Positions 36,932 to 46,923 of a stretch of 64,000 bases of DNA are shown piece after piece. Within the stretch, counting starts at the first letter, position 1. Each line of letters begins with the position of its first letter. The stretch comes from Corynebacterium ulceribovis DSM 45146 (GTDB taxonomy: Bacteria; Actinomycetota; Actinomycetes; Mycobacteriales; Mycobacteriaceae): positions 874,824-938,823 of the forward strand of contig NZ_AQUY01000001.1 in assembly GCF_000372445.1 (NCBI RefSeq). Direction: 5' to 3'. The position numbers were made by a program, and so were the translations under genes. The notes beneath the pieces were generated by a model. The model was not told the origin of the DNA, ran no database searches, and saw only the letters and a list, made by a program, of their open reading frames with translations.

Positions 36932-39179
36932 ACGAGGAGCGAGGTTCTATAGTGCACGGCTAGCGCGCAGCCTGACCGGAACTCGGTCAAAGTTCAACCC
37001 GGTGATCAACCCGCTGGTGGCGTTGCACCGAGAGTTCCATCCGAAGGCAAACTTCAGCGCATTGTCTCGGGCGTATGAGACCGCGGAGCGGCTGCACGAA
37101 GGCGTATTCCGTAAATCGGGTGAACCGTACATCACGCACCCGCTGGCGGTGGCAACCATTGCAGCGGAAATCGGCATGGACACCACCACGTTGGTGGCGG
37201 CATTGCTGCATGACACTGTCGAAGACACTGACTATTCGCTGCAGGACCTGGAAAATGACTTCGGCGCGGAGGTCGCGCAGCTTGTTGATGGTGTGACCAA
37301 GCTCGACAAAGTGGCGCTGGGGTCCGCTGCGGAAGCAGAAACAGTGCGCAAAATGGTTGTAGCGATGAGCCAGGACCCGCGGGTGTTGGTGATTAAAGTC
37401 TGCGACCGCCTGCACAATATGCGCACCATGCGGTTCTTGCCGCCGGAAAAGCAGGTGAAGAAGGCCCGAGAAACTCTGGAAGTGATCGCGCCGCTCGCGC
37501 ACCGCTTGGGTATGGCCAGCGTCAAGTGGGAGCTTGAAGACCTTGCTTTCGCGATTTTGTACCCAAAGAAGTACGAAGAGATTGTGCGGCTGGTTGCCGA
37601 CCGGGCGCCCCAGCGTGACGAATACCTGAAGAAGGTCGTTGAGGAAGTCACTGCGGACCTAAAGAAGTCGCATATTGATGCGGAAGTCATGGGCCGACCA
37701 AAGCACTATTGGTCTATTTACCAGAAGATGATTGTCCGCGGACACGAGTTTGACGAGATTTTTGACCTCGTCGGCATCCGGATCCTGGTGGACACCACTC
37801 GCGACTGTTACGCCGCAATCGGCGCTGTTCACGCGTTGTATCAACCGATGCCGGGGCGCTTCAAAGACTATATTTCCGCGCCACGTTTTGGTGTCTATCA
37901 GTCGCTACACACGACCGTGATTGGTCCGGGCGGCAGCCCACTGGAAGTGCAGATCCGCACCCACGAGATGCACTTCAACGCCGAGTTCGGCGTTGCGGCG
38001 CACTGGCGCTATAAGGAAGCCAAAGGCAAAAACGGGCGGGAAACCGCGGAAGTTTCGCAGATGGCGTGGATGCGCCAACTGCTGGATTGGCAGCGCGAAG
38101 CCGCCGACCCGAATGAGTTTTTGGATGCGCTGCGTTATGAAATGACTGCGGCGGAGATTTTCGTCTTCACCCCGAAGGGCGACATTATTACGTTGCCTAC
38201 TGACGCAACCCCGGTGGACTTCGCTTATGCGGTGCACACCGAAGTGGGGCACCGTTGCATCGGGGCGAAGGTTAACGGCAAGCTTGTGGCGCTGGAATCG
38301 ACACTGAAGTCTGGTGACCGGGTGGAAGTGTTTACCTCCAAGGACGACAACGCAGGGCCGTCACGGGACTGGCAGAGCTTCGTGGTCAGTCCGCGCGCTA
38401 AAGCCAAAATACGGCAGTGGTTTGCCAAGGAACGCCGCGAAGAGGCACTCGAATCCGGACGAGACGCGTTGGCCGCGGAAGTCCAGCGCGGTGGCTTGCC
38501 AATGCACCGCCTGTTTACACCAGACGCCATCCGCACCGTGGCTTCCGAACTGAACTACCACGACATCGATTCGCTCTATACCGCCATCGGCGAAGGCTCT
38601 TTGTCAGCACGGCATGTGCTCAACCGGCTGGTATCGCACTACGGCGGCTTGGACGAGGCGGAGGAAGTTCTCGCGGCGCGGACACCGCATTCGCAGTTCT
38701 CGGATGCGCGGCGTCAAAAGAGCAGCGGTGGCGTGTTGGTGGAAGGCTCTTCCGACATGTTGGCAAAGCTGGCCAAGTGTTGCACCCCAGTGCCTGGTGA
38801 CGCCATCTTTGGCTATATCACCCGCGGTGGTGGTGTGTCGGTGCACCGCAATGACTGCACTAACGCCGAGAAGCTCAAAGCTGACGAAGAACGCATTGTA
38901 AAAGTCTCGTGGGCATCGGAGCTGTCGGGCAATGTCTTTGGTGTATCCATTCAGGTGGAAGCTTTGGACCGGCACCGGTTGCTGTCTGATATCACTCGTT
39001 TGATTTCCGATGAGCATATTCCACTGCTTGCGGTGGCGTCACAGACGTCACCAGACCGAGTAGCAACCAGCCGGTTGACGTTTGAAGTGTCCGATACCAA
39101 GCAACTGGGGTACATCATCCGCAGGCTGCGCGATATCGAAGGTGTATACGACGTGTACCGCGTGACCTCGGGCGGCTAA
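36921..39179 (+). CDS. rel: Bifunctional (p)ppGpp synthetase/hydrolase (Rel)
   Basis: Rel makes and degrades (p)ppGpp in the stringent response. The 752-aa protein has, in order, a hydrolase HD domain ([10 protein letters not shown] near residue 95), the synthetase domain with [21 protein letters not shown] near 312 (RFKD is the bifunctional-type motif), a TGS domain near 410 ([32 protein letters not shown]), a zinc-finger-like [27 protein letters not shown], and a C-terminal ACT domain. The ATG lies inside the apt end, in the mycobacterial secF-lipoprotein-apt-rel order. It is usually called relA in this group. Confidence 0.97.
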   Translation: MANERGARFYSARLARSLTGTRSKFNPVINPLVALHREFHPKANFSALSRAYETAERLHEGVFRKSGEPYITHPLAVATIAAEIGMDTTTLVAALLHDTVEDTDYSLQDLENDFGAEVAQLVDGVTKLDKVALGSAAEAETVRKMVVAMSQDPRVLVIKVCDRLHNMRTMRFLPPEKQVKKARETLEVIAPLAHRLGMASVKWELEDLAFAILYPKKYEEIVRLVADRAPQRDEYLKKVVEEVTADLKKSHIDAEVMGRPKHYWSIYQKMIVRGHEFDEIFDLVGIRILVDTTRDCYAAIGAVHALYQPMPGRFKDYISAPRFGVYQSLHTTVIGPGGSPLEVQIRTHEMHFNAEFGVAAHWRYKEAKGKNGRETAEVSQMAWMRQLLDWQREAADPNEFLDALRYEMTAAEIFVFTPKGDIITLPTDATPVDFAYAVHTEVGHRCIGAKVNGKLVALESTLKSGDRVEVFTSKDDNAGPSRDWQSFVVSPRAKAKIRQWFAKERREEALESGRDALAAEVQRGGLPMHRLFTPDAIRTVASELNYHDIDSLYTAIGEGSLSARHVLNRLVSHYGGLDEAEEVLAARTPHSQFSDARRQKSSGGVLVEGSSDMLAKLAKCCTPVPGDAIFGYITRGGGVSVHRNDCTNAEKLKADEERIVKVSWASELSGNVFGVSIQVEALDRHRLLSDITRLISDEHIPLLAVASQTSPDRVATSRLTFEVSDTKQLGYIIRRLRDIEGVYDVYRVTSGG

Positions 39180-39215
39180 TCAGCCCGACCACCCAGCGGT
39201 TAGTGCGGATAGCGA

Positions 39216-39261
39216 AGAGGCGGCGAACCTCGGTCTTGGTTACCGAGCGTTCGCCGCCTCT
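39216..39261. terminator. Strong bidirectional terminator between rel and the cyclophilin gene
   Basis: AGAGGCGGCGAAC (39216-39228) pairs with GTTCGCCGCCTCT (39249-39261), and an inner CTCGGT/ACCGAG stem extends it over a 7-base loop. The flanks are only mildly T- or A-rich. It serves the two convergent genes. A CGTCAATAAGC copy begins 4 bases after it. Confidence 0.85.
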
Positions 39262-39264
39262 ATT

Positions 39265-39275
39265 CGTCAATAAGC
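39265..39275 (+). repeat. CGTCAATAAGC word, plus orientation, after terminator
   Basis: Exact copy between the rel/cyclophilin terminator and the cyclophilin stop codon, outside any gene. Confidence 0.9.
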
Positions 39276-39282
39276 CCAGAAA

Positions 39283-40179
39283 CTAGGACTCAATGACCAC
39301 CTGTTCAATGCGCACTTCGTCCTTTGGCTCGCCGTCGCCGGCGGCAGGCTGACCTTCCGGCTCAGCAATGCCCTTTTCGGCAATCTTATCCAGCACCTTC
39401 AGACCATCATCGCTGATCCTGCCAGCCACGGTGTACTCCGGGGCAAGTGGGGAATCCTTGTAGGTGAAGAACATCTGCGAACCGGTCGAACCTGGGGTGG
39501 CCTTCTTCGCCATTGCCAAGGTGCCACGCTCGTAGAGGGACGGTGCGACCGATGGGGTATCGCCCATTTCGTCGCCTGGGAACTCTTCCTTCATGGTGTA
39601 GCCTGGGCCGCCAGCGCCGGTGCCGTCTGGGTCACCGCACTGTAGGACGTAGATGCCGTCGGTGGTCAGGCGGTGGCACTTGGTGTCGTCGTAGAACTTT
39701 TGTTCAATCAGCGACTGCACGCTGTTGACGGCACATGGAGCCAAGTCGCGGTCCATCTCCACGGGGATGTCGCCCTGGTTGGTTTTGAAAACCACGGTGA
39801 CCTTGCCGCGCGCCGAAATATTCTCGGTCTCCGGCTTGGTCACATCGCGCGATGCCTTCATTGGCTTGCCATCTGGACCCATCTCATCTGGGTATTCGCA
39901 GGTGACATTAGCCGGCAGTGGGGTGGTGCGTGCGGTCGGCAGCGGCTGTGCTTCTGGGGTTTCCGGAGTGGAGGTTTCCTCTTCGGACGCCTGGATTTCT
40001 TCCTCGGACTGACCGTCGCGGGTCGCGGCGAACCAAATACCGCCGACGAGCACGACGATGATGGCGAGGGCGGCGACGACTACACCTAGCGGTCGCAGCT
40101 TCTCTGCGCGTCGGCGCGCCTTGAGTTCTTTGTCCAACTTCTTCAGCGATTGTTCGCGAAGTTCCCGATTACTGGTCAC
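39283..40179 (-). CDS. Membrane-anchored cyclophilin-type peptidyl-prolyl isomerase
   Basis: The 298-aa protein has a basic cytoplasmic N-terminus, one membrane helix (LGVVVAALAIIVVLVGGIWFA), an acidic/Pro-rich linker and an outward-facing cyclophilin domain from about residue 120 (VVFKTNQGDIPVEMDRDLAPCAVNSVQSL, GSTGSQMFFTYKDS). It is expected to speed proline isomerisation in exported proteins. Active-site residues are only partly canonical. The position after rel matches mycobacterial ppiB (Rv2582). Confidence 0.92.
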   Translation of the reverse strand: MTSNRELREQSLKKLDKELKARRRAEKLRPLGVVVAALAIIVVLVGGIWFAATRDGQSEEEIQASEEETSTPETPEAQPLPTARTTPLPANVTCEYPDEMGPDGKPMKASRDVTKPETENISARGKVTVVFKTNQGDIPVEMDRDLAPCAVNSVQSLIEQKFYDDTKCHRLTTDGIYVLQCGDPDGTGAGGPGYTMKEEFPGDEMGDTPSVAPSLYERGTLAMAKKATPGSTGSQMFFTYKDSPLAPEYTVAGRISDDGLKVLDKIAEKGIAEPEGQPAAGDGEPKDEVRIEQVVIES

Positions 40180-40311
40180 GATTCTTGATGTCCTTCAAAG
40201 AAATGGGCAATACATTCTCTTCGAACGATTATGCCCGTTAACCTTCGCGTTGTGTTGCTAGGGTCGGGTAGTATTTCTTCAGTTCTATGTTTGCCAGGGA
40301 AAGGAAATTCC

Positions 40312-40974
40312 GTGCGAGTATTCGCGTATGCAACCGGGCCGTTGCAGACTAACTGCTATGTGGTTGCCCCGGAGGCGAAGTCGGAGGTCGACGGGCCAAC
40401 CAAGTGCATCGTCATTGACCCTGGTTACGGCGCTGCGGACTGGATTAAGCAACTGTCCGCGCAGGAGGATATCCAGCCGGCGGCCGTCGTGCTGACCCAC
40501 GGTCACCTAGACCACACCCGCGATGTTGGGGACGTGCGCGCGAACTGGGATGTGCCGGTCTACATCAACGAAAACGATAACTTCATGCTGCAAAACCCGC
40601 GGTTGTCGCTGTCGCCGGCATTGTCGCGAGGGTTTGACATGCAGAATATGGAAGCAGTCACCGACGCCATCACTTTGACTGACGGCGAGCAGATTTCCGC
40701 CGCCGACCTGGACATTGTGCTGCACCACGCCCCTGGCCACTCGCCGGGCTGCTCCATGCTGCAGATCGGGAACATCCTCTTTTCGGGTGATGTGCTGTTC
40801 AAGGGCGCAATTGGGCGTGTTGACGTTATGGGCGGCGATCCGGAAGCGATGATGACCTCGCTGAAAACAAAGGTGCTGCCGCTGAAAGACGCCACTGTCG
40901 TGTACCCAGGCCACGGCCCAGAAACGACTATCGGCACCGAACGCGCCTCCAACCCCTTCCTGCTGGGGCTGTAG
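40312..40974 (+). CDS. Metallo-beta-lactamase-fold hydrolase (glyoxalase II-like)
   Basis: This 220-aa cytoplasmic hydrolase has the binuclear metal motif THGHLDH near residue 63, then HAPGHSPGC, the FSGDVLFKGAIGR aspartate region and VVYPGHGPETTIG. The start is the GTG at 40312 after AAGGAAATTCC. The wider frame upstream adds a false N-terminus. It precedes hisS, as in many actinobacteria. Glyoxalase II-type thioesters are a plausible substrate but not established. Confidence 0.92.
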   Translation: MRVFAYATGPLQTNCYVVAPEAKSEVDGPTKCIVIDPGYGAADWIKQLSAQEDIQPAAVVLTHGHLDHTRDVGDVRANWDVPVYINENDNFMLQNPRLSLSPALSRGFDMQNMEAVTDAITLTDGEQISAADLDIVLHHAPGHSPGCSMLQIGNILFSGDVLFKGAIGRVDVMGGDPEAMMTSLKTKVLPLKDATVVYPGHGPETTIGTERASNPFLLGL

Positions 40975-40988
40975 TTTTCGGCAACCGG

Positions 40989-40994
40989 TAGGAT
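40989..40994 (+). promoter_or_regulatory. Putative -10 of hisS, leaderless transcript
   Basis: TAGGAT ends 7 bases before the GTG start of hisS, and no ribosome binding site fits between. This arrangement predicts that transcription begins at the start codon. Confidence 0.5.
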
Positions 40995-41001
40995 TATCGG
41001 C

Positions 41002-42282
41002 GTGAGTGACAAGTCGAAGATTCAGCCGTTTTCCGCACCTAAGGGTGTTCCCGATTATGTGCCGCCGCAGTCGAATGAGTTCGCTGCGGTGCGTAACACG
41101 TTCCTGCATCAAGCGCAGTTGAGCGGTTTTGAGCACATTGAACTGCCAATCTTCGAGGAAACCGGCTTGTTCGCCCGCGGGGTGGGCGAGTCAACTGACG
41201 TGGTCTCCAAGGAGATGTACACCTTTGAGGACCGCGGCGGCCGCTCGGTGACGCTGCGGCCGGAAGGTACCGCTGGGGTGATGCGCGCGGTGATTGAACA
41301 CAATCTGGACCGTGGCCAGCTCCCAGTGAAGTTGGCGTACGCAGGCCCGTTCTTCCGCTACGAACGCCCGCAGGCGGGCCGATACCGTCAGCTGCAGCAG
41401 GTGGGTGTGGAAGCCATTGGTGTTGATGATCCTGCGCTGGACGCAGAGATTATTGCTTTGGCTGACCGCTGCTTCCGCTCCATTGGGCTGACCGGTTTCC
41501 GCTTGGAGCTGACCAGCTTGGGCGATAACACCTGCCGTCCGCAGTACCGCGAAGCGCTGCAGAAGTTCCTATTTGATTTGCCGCTCGATGAGGAAACTCG
41601 TCGCCGCGCAGAAATTAACCCGTTGCGAGTGCTGGATGATAAGCGCCCTGAGGTCCAGGAGATGACCGCGGATGCGCCGTTGATGCTCGACTACCTGTCG
41701 GATTCTGCTGCCGAGCACTTCGAGGCAGTCAAGGGCTACCTCGATGCCATGCAGATCCCGTATGTCGTGAATCCGCGGATGGTGCGCGGCTTGGATTACT
41801 ACACCAAGACCTGCTTCGAGTTTGTGCACGATGGTCTGGGCGCGCAGTCCGGTATTGGCGGTGGCGGCCGTTATGACGGTTTGATGGAACAGCTTGGTGG
41901 CCAGCCGCTATCGGGTATTGGTTTCGGTTTGGGTGTTGACCGTGCGTTGCTCGCCGCAGAGGTGGAGAAGGCGCAGGTCGGCGATGGCCGCCGCGTTGAC
42001 GTCTACGGTGTACCGCTGGGCGATGCTGCCCGCGACCAGATGGTCACCATCATCAACGATCTGCGCCGCGCCGGTATTCGCGCCGACATGGCCTACGGCG
42101 GTCGCGGTCTTAAGGGCGCGATGAAGGGTGCGGACCGCGCGGGTGCCCGCTTCGCGTTGGTCCTTGGCGAGTCCGAACTGGCTGCCGGCGAAGTGCAGGT
42201 CAAGGACCTTGCCGCCCACGAACAGCACACGGTGGGACTAACCGGGCTTGTTGACGCTTTGCTGCAGGAACTCAAGGCCTAG
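41002..42282 (+). CDS. hisS: Histidyl-tRNA synthetase
   Basis: HisRS charges tRNA-His. The 426-aa class II enzyme has motif 1 near [27 protein letters not shown], motif 2 [20 protein letters not shown], the histidine loops [33 protein letters not shown], motif 3 [15 protein letters not shown], and a C-terminal anticodon domain with [26 protein letters not shown]. It starts with a GTG that appears leaderless. Confidence 0.97.
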   Translation: MSDKSKIQPFSAPKGVPDYVPPQSNEFAAVRNTFLHQAQLSGFEHIELPIFEETGLFARGVGESTDVVSKEMYTFEDRGGRSVTLRPEGTAGVMRAVIEHNLDRGQLPVKLAYAGPFFRYERPQAGRYRQLQQVGVEAIGVDDPALDAEIIALADRCFRSIGLTGFRLELTSLGDNTCRPQYREALQKFLFDLPLDEETRRRAEINPLRVLDDKRPEVQEMTADAPLMLDYLSDSAAEHFEAVKGYLDAMQIPYVVNPRMVRGLDYYTKTCFEFVHDGLGAQSGIGGGGRYDGLMEQLGGQPLSGIGFGLGVDRALLAAEVEKAQVGDGRRVDVYGVPLGDAARDQMVTIINDLRRAGIRADMAYGGRGLKGAMKGADRAGARFALVLGESELAAGEVQVKDLAAHEQHTVGLTGLVDALLQELKA

Positions 42283-42309
42283 CCAGCAGCTCTGACTAGG
42301 CATGTGCGC

Positions 42310-42978
42310 TTAGTGACCGTCATGGCCAGCGAGGAGCTGGGAAAATGGCGTGACTTCTTCTTCGGGGTCGACGCCATTTTTACGTTGGCGGGTCAACACC
42401 GGGGAACCATCAGCACCAATACCGGACAGGCCGCCGACGGCGCCGGTTTCACTGACTAGTTGCTGCGCCAATTCGCTCGCGGCGCGCGCAACGCGGCCGG
42501 CAAGCTCCGTCGAGCTGAAGTCCGCAGTAGCGGCAAACACACCGGTAGGTAGCACGACTGCACGCAGGTAGCTAAACAGTGGCCGCAGCGCAAAGTCGAG
42601 TACGAGGGAGTGGCGCTCTGTCCCGGCAGTCGCAGCAATCAGCACTGGCATGCCATTGATGGCATCCGGATCGAGGGTGTCGAAGAACATCTTGAACAGC
42701 CCGGAATAGCTTGCTGCGAATACTGGCGTCACCACGATCATGCCGTCGGCTTGAGAAACGCTTCGTTTAGCGTCATCAAGCTTCTTACTACCTAAACCAC
42801 CGCCGGTCATGGCGTTTGCCAAGTCGACCGCGAGGTCGCGGAGCTCAATGTGGGTGATGCTGAGTTCCTCGCCGCGCGCGGTGACGGCAGCGGTGGTGGC
42901 TTGCGCCAATTGGTTAGCTAGGTTTCGGGTCGATGATGGGGTGCCAAGACCCGCCGATATGACGGTGAGTTGTCGCAT
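42310..42978 (-). CDS. NAD(P)H-dependent FMN reductase (CE1759-like)
   Basis: This 222-aa flavodoxin-like reductase starts MRQLTVISAGLGTPSSTRNLANQLA (FMN phosphate loop) and has VVTPVFAASYSGLFKMFFDTLD. It directly follows a luciferase-like monooxygenase gene on the same strand, 31 bp away. The pair corresponds to the CE1758/CE1759 two-component flavin systems of corynebacteria, in which the reductase should supply reduced FMN. Substrate unknown. Confidence 0.9.
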   Translation of the reverse strand: MRQLTVISAGLGTPSSTRNLANQLAQATTAAVTARGEELSITHIELRDLAVDLANAMTGGGLGSKKLDDAKRSVSQADGMIVVTPVFAASYSGLFKMFFDTLDPDAINGMPVLIAATAGTERHSLVLDFALRPLFSYLRAVVLPTGVFAATADFSSTELAGRVARAASELAQQLVSETGAVGGLSGIGADGSPVLTRQRKNGVDPEEEVTPFSQLLAGHDGH

Positions 42979-43009
42979 GATGGCTCCTTTCTATGCGGTG
43001 TTCGGACAG

Positions 43010-44125
43010 CTACTTTCCAGTAGCCGCTGGCTGGACCTGGAAGTGCGGTAGGTCGCGGTGCTCAGCCAGGAACTGGTGGGTAGGTGGATTGGATGGGACG
43101 TGTTCTGGGCGGCGATCCTCGAAGCGGCGGCGCAGCTCTGGAACAACTTGGGTGCCCAGGATTTCAATCTGCTCCAGCACAACCTCTAGCGGTAGGCCAG
43201 CGTGGTCAATGAGGAAGAGTTGACGCTGGTAGTCGCCCACCCAGTCGGCAAACTGCAACGTGCGGTCAACGACCTGATCAACGGTGCCGACGGTCAGCGG
43301 AGTGAGCTCCTCGAACTCCTCCAGTGACGGTCCATGGCCATAGACCGGGGCATTATCGAAGTATGGTCGGAAGAACTTCTTAGCTGCTTCTTCGGTCTCG
43401 CCGATGAAGATCTGACCGCCCAGGCCCACAATTGCTTGGTCAGCCTGGCCGTGTCCGTAATGCTCGTAGCGACGACGGTAGAGGTTGACCATCTTCGCGG
43501 TGTGTTCCTTATTCCAGAAGATGTTGTTGTGGAAGAAGCCGTCGCCATAGTAGGCGGCCTGCTCGGCGATTTCGGTGGAACGGATGGAACCATGCCAGAC
43601 AAACGGTGGCACACCATCGAGTGGCATCGGGGTAGAGGTATAGCCCTGCAGTGGAGTGCGGAATTTGCCCGACCAGTTGACGACCTCTTCTCGCCACAGA
43701 CGACGAAGCAGGTGGTAGTTTTCGATGGCCAGTGGGATGCCTTGGCGGATGTCTTTACCGAACCAAGGGTAGACCGGGCCGGTATTGCCGCGGCCCATCA
43801 TCAGATCCATGCGACCTTCGGCAAGATGCTGCAGGAAGGCGTAGTGCTCCGCGAGGTTGACTGGGTCGTTGGTGGTGATGAGGGTAGTCGAGGTCGACAG
43901 AATGAGGTTCTCGGTCTTCGCCGCAATATAGGCCAAATGGGTGGTCGGCGAGGAGGGCACAAATGGCGGATTGTGGTGTTCGCCGGTGGCGAAAACGTCG
44001 AGGCCGGCTTCTTCGGCTTTCAGTGCCATGGCAGTCATGGCCTGGATGCGTTCTGCCTCAGTTGGGGTAGTGCCAGTGGTTGGGTCGGTGGTGACATCAC
44101 CGATGGTAAAGATGCCGAATTGCAC
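43010..44125 (-). CDS. Luciferase-like FMN-dependent monooxygenase (CE1758-like)
   Basis: This 371-aa bacterial-luciferase-fold enzyme shows MQFGIFTIGDVTTDP, DVFATGEHHNPPFVPSSPTTHLAYIAAKTENLILSTST-type barrel strands (EHH motif) and GRMDLMMGRGNTGPVYPWFG near residue 105. It is the upstream gene of a two-gene unit with the FMN reductase. The reaction probably inserts oxygen using reduced FMN; the target compound is unknown. Confidence 0.9.
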   Translation of the reverse strand: MQFGIFTIGDVTTDPTTGTTPTEAERIQAMTAMALKAEEAGLDVFATGEHHNPPFVPSSPTTHLAYIAAKTENLILSTSTTLITTNDPVNLAEHYAFLQHLAEGRMDLMMGRGNTGPVYPWFGKDIRQGIPLAIENYHLLRRLWREEVVNWSGKFRTPLQGYTSTPMPLDGVPPFVWHGSIRSTEIAEQAAYYGDGFFHNNIFWNKEHTAKMVNLYRRRYEHYGHGQADQAIVGLGGQIFIGETEEAAKKFFRPYFDNAPVYGHGPSLEEFEELTPLTVGTVDQVVDRTLQFADWVGDYQRQLFLIDHAGLPLEVVLEQIEILGTQVVPELRRRFEDRRPEHVPSNPPTHQFLAEHRDLPHFQVQPAATGK

Positions 44126-44229
44126 GAGAACTCCTAGTTTGTTGACGTGTCATCTAATTTCCATATCGTACAACCTCGAGCCCTTGGGGTCTATTCCCAA
44201 AGCCCGCCTTAACGCGCACCATTTCGGTC

Positions 44230-44970
44230 TTAATACAGTTCGAGCGCATCAATGAGGCGAATCAAGTCGCCACCACCAATTACCCGCACCGGCTCACCAT
44301 CAGCGTCGCCGGACTCGGTCAAAATGACCGTGCGTGGAATGCGATTGCGCCTACTTGGGGTGGTCAACGTCTCAATGACTTCAAAGCCAGTCGCATCCGC
44401 GGGCAAAAACACCGCATGATCGCCGCGTTCGGCATAGTCGAGCACATCCGAAATAGCGCGGGCATCCAGGTGGTCATTATCGTCTAAATCAGCTGCGACC
44501 CAGCGCGCAATGGTGTTCGTGGTCAGCAACGCCACGTATTTCTTTCCGTCATAGACCGGGAACTGTGAAATGGGAGTCTTCCGCATGATCCTCAGCGCCC
44601 GATGAATCGACTCATCTGGGCGCATCACAATCACGTCCTGCTTGCCCAATAAGTCCATCGCGGTTGGTGGATCTGTCAATAAGCCCCGAAGAGCGGTGAT
44701 TTCTGCAACGGTCTCGGGGAGCGGTTCTGCAATCGGCTGGCCGTTTCGGTAGCGGCCGTGGCTAATGGCATTGCGCAGGTCAGAATAGGCACGCAGCTGA
44801 TTTGCTTGGTGCTCGTTAATCCAGTTCTTCTTCAGAAACAGGCCGACCATCCACTTGAAACTGTCCGTCGGCCGCGCCTGCAATTCCTTGCGCATATGAG
44901 CTTCGATGTCATTGAACACAGCAATGAACTCGATGGCACGGTTTGGAGCGGAGTACTCGGCGGAGGTCAT
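44230..44970 (-). CDS. CBS-domain protein with possible N-terminal HEPN-like domain
   Basis: The 246-aa protein (ATG 44970) has an all-helical N-terminal part (residues 10-80) and a C-terminal pair of CBS motifs (about 100-170 and 180-245; MRPDESIHRALRIMRKTPISQFPVYD, HAVFLPADATGFEVIETLT), which usually bind adenine nucleotides. The helical part ends in LRNAISHGRY, so R66-N-x3-H71 matches the R-x4-6-H motif of HEPN ribonuclease domains. The CBS assignment is firm; the HEPN assignment is inference from one motif and predicted helices. It is possibly a nucleotide-sensing RNase or only a fold relative. The long inverted repeat at 44972 sits just before the start. Confidence 0.72.
   Translation of the reverse strand: MTSAEYSAPNRAIEFIAVFNDIEAHMRKELQARPTDSFKWMVGLFLKKNWINEHQANQLRAYSDLRNAISHGRYRNGQPIAEPLPETVAEITALRGLLTDPPTAMDLLGKQDVIVMRPDESIHRALRIMRKTPISQFPVYDGKKYVALLTTNTIARWVAADLDDNDHLDARAISDVLDYAERGDHAVFLPADATGFEVIETLTTPSRRNRIPRTVILTESGDADGEPVRVIGGGDLIRLIDALELY
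44674..44684 (+). repeat. TGTCAATAAGC word (one mismatch), plus orientation, in CBS gene
   Basis: One mismatch at the first base. The gene frame reads LLTD with a TTA codon. Confidence 0.75.
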
Positions 44971-44971
44971 A

Positions 44972-44991
44972 CTTCCCACACTAGTGGGAAG
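44972..44991. repeat. Inverted repeat before the CBS-protein start
   Basis: CTTCCCAC and GTGGGAAG are perfect 8-base arms around ACTA. The element is in the 27-bp gap between trhO (ending at 44998) and the CBS gene ATG at 44970, both on the minus strand. No U-tract follows, so it may be an operator, a weak terminator, or a structure over the start region of the downstream gene. Confidence 0.65.
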
Positions 44992-44997
44992 CGGCAG

Positions 44998-45918
44998 CTA
45001 ACTCGCGGTGCTCATGACAACTTGCAAGCAGTCGGCATCACCACAGTGGCGATTTTCGGGGACTTTGGCGCATTCCTCACAGACCAAGGTCTGCTTGCGG
45101 CAAGCCAGGTTGGTGCAGTTGACAAAGTTGTTGGTCTCGGCGCCGCAGTGGACGCAGTGGCCGAGCTGCACATAATCGGGGTCCTCGGTGCCCTCGCCGA
45201 ACTCCATATGCATCCGGCGGTCAAAGACATACAGCGAGCCTTCCCACAGCCCTTTGTTGCCGAACTTCTCGCCGTAGCGGACGATGCCGCCATCAATTTG
45301 GTAGACCTCTTTGAAACCGCGGTTCTTCATGAGCGCCGAGAGGATTTCGCAGCGAATACCGCCGGTGCAGTACGAGATAACCGGCTTATCCTTCAAATCG
45401 TCATACTTTCCGGACTCCAACTCCTTGATGAAGTCGTGGGTGGTTTCCACATCCGGCACAATGGCATTTTTGAACTTGCCGATCTGCGCTTCCATCGCAT
45501 TGCGGCCATCGAAGAAGACCACGTCGTCGCCGCGTTCTTCCACCAGCTGGTTCACTTGCTCTGGTTTCAGATGCACGCCGCCGTCCATGACACCGTGTTC
45601 GTTAACTTTCAGCTCACCCAATGCGCCGAAGGCAACAATCTCATCGCGCACCTTCACCGACAAGCGTGGGAAATCTTCCGCCCCGCCCTCGGACCACTTG
45701 AACTCCATCTTGCCGAAGTACTCCCGGCACGCCTTGATATAAGCCTTGCAGGAGTTGATGTCGCCGCCGACCGTGCCGTTAATGCCGTGTTCGGAAATCA
45801 AGATGCGGCCGCGCAGACCGTGGCGTTCGCACAATTCCCGCTGCCACAACATCACTGCCTTCGGGTCAGCGATGGGGAGAAACTTGTAGTAGAGAAGGAT
45901 TTTGCTCAGTTGCTGCAC
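44998..45918 (-). CDS. trhO: tRNA uridine-34 hydroxylase TrhO (rhodanese fold)
   Basis: TrhO (formerly UPF0176/YceA) hydroxylates uridine 34 in certain tRNAs using oxygen. The 306-aa protein has the N-terminal acylphosphatase-like region ([24 protein letters not shown]), the central rhodanese domain with active-site [10 protein letters not shown] near residue 186, and a C-terminal zinc-ribbon-like cysteine cluster ([24 protein letters not shown]). The GTG at 45918 is the start. It may be co-transcribed with the CBS gene. Confidence 0.93.
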   Translation of the reverse strand: MQQLSKILLYYKFLPIADPKAVMLWQRELCERHGLRGRILISEHGINGTVGGDINSCKAYIKACREYFGKMEFKWSEGGAEDFPRLSVKVRDEIVAFGALGELKVNEHGVMDGGVHLKPEQVNQLVEERGDDVVFFDGRNAMEAQIGKFKNAIVPDVETTHDFIKELESGKYDDLKDKPVISYCTGGIRCEILSALMKNRGFKEVYQIDGGIVRYGEKFGNKGLWEGSLYVFDRRMHMEFGEGTEDPDYVQLGHCVHCGAETNNFVNCTNLACRKQTLVCEECAKVPENRHCGDADCLQVVMSTAS

Positions 45919-46010
45919 GCTTTCCGATCCTAGTCGCCAGCTGCGCCGCAGCCTAATAGCTGACAGTGCTCGCAGGTTGCCCGTACTGCACGGAGATATA
46001 CAGTTGTTTC

Positions 46011-46319
46011 ATGAACGATCCCCTTGTCCCCGCACCGCCGGTAGTGCCTACTCAGAAGACTGGTTCCGAACCTGTCATTGGTGGCAACGGCGAGCCGAAG
46101 GGGACACTGCTTGATTTCTGGCGATGGGCTCCAACGGCTTCAAGGCGGAGGTAAAGTCTGCCGCGTACCTGCAGTCATGGCGGCAATCCACGTACTCGCG
46201 TCCGTCATTTGGTGTGCGTGAAGCCACCAGCTGGTCCGCTAACACCAACGCATGGGACGGCCATAGTGACCTTCGAAAGCCTGGCCGACGCTGTCCAGAA
46301 AGCTGCTCAGAACAGGTGA
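46011..46319 (+). pseudogene. Decayed gene of a conserved actinobacterial DUF-type family
   Basis: Three fragments lie in different frames but in the expected order. First is an N-terminal piece from the ATG at 46011 ending in GTLLDFWRWA. Next is a piece from about 46130 reading GFKAEVKSAAYLQSWRQ then SFGVREATSWSANTNAWDG. Last is VTFESLADAVQKAAQNR ending at 46319. From memory, intact relatives have roughly 50 residues between FWRWA and the EVKSxAYLQSW motif, and a longer C-terminal half. So internal deletions and frameshifts have occurred, and none of the frames is a full gene. The original function is unknown. Confidence 0.6.
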
Positions 46320-46339
46320 TATTGATGGCACCGATCGCA

Positions 46340-46374
46340 AACGCCGCTCTCCGGTAGGGGAGAGCGGCGTTTTG
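46340..46374. terminator. Terminator between the pseudogene and ahpD
   Basis: AACGCCGCTCTCC (46340-46352) pairs with GGAGAGCGGCGTT (46359-46371), followed by TTTG. Read from either side there is a T-rich tail (TTTTG to the right, TTTG to the left), so it could serve both the plus-strand remnant and the minus-strand ahpC-ahpD operon. Confidence 0.88.
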
Positions 46375-46395
46375 TAACCGTCAAAAAGCTAATGC

Positions 46396-46920
46396 TTAGC
46401 GAGCGGCTTCAATCTGTACTGCCTGAGCAACAGCCTGGATAACAGCAGCAACCTTGACTGCTTCCCAGACCTGTTCCTTGGTCAGGCCTTCTTCACGAAC
46501 CACCTTGTCGTGCGCGGTGACGCAGTTTTCGCAGCCGTTGATGGTAGAGACAGCCATCGACCACAGTTCGAAGTCAGCCTTTTCAACGCCCGGCTTGCCG
46601 ATGATGTTCATCCGCAGACCGAACTTGACGTTGGCAAAGTCGTCGCCCAGGAAGTGCTTCGCGCGGTAGGCCACGTTGTTCATGGCCATCACGGTTGCAG
46701 CGCCAAGAGCAGCTTCGAATGCTTCCTCAGACAGGTGCTCCTTGGCTTCCTCGGAAACTTCAGCCAGCACGGTGTCGTTGCGGGTGGCTGCAGCGCAGGC
46801 TAGCAGGGTGCCCCACAGCTGCTGCTCCGACAGTTCGGTGGAGCGGGTCAGGGAACCCAGGTTCAGCTTCTGGTCCTTGGCGTACTCAGGAAGACCAGAG
46901 CGCAGGTTTTCAATCGACAT
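46396..46920 (-). CDS. ahpD: Alkyl hydroperoxide reductase AhpD
   Basis: AhpD is an all-helical thiol protein that reduces AhpC, probably using a lipoamide or other low-potential donor. The 174-aa protein keeps C130-xx-C133 (NGCENC) and H137, the same numbers as the M. tuberculosis AhpD active site. It is downstream of ahpC, 3 bp away, on the minus strand. Confidence 0.96.
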   Translation of the reverse strand: MSIENLRSGLPEYAKDQKLNLGSLTRSTELSEQQLWGTLLACAAATRNDTVLAEVSEEAKEHLSEEAFEAALGAATVMAMNNVAYRAKHFLGDDFANVKFGLRMNIIGKPGVEKADFELWSMAVSTINGCENCVTAHDKVVREEGLTKEQVWEAVKVAAVIQAVAQAVQIEAAR

Positions 46921-46923
46921 GTG

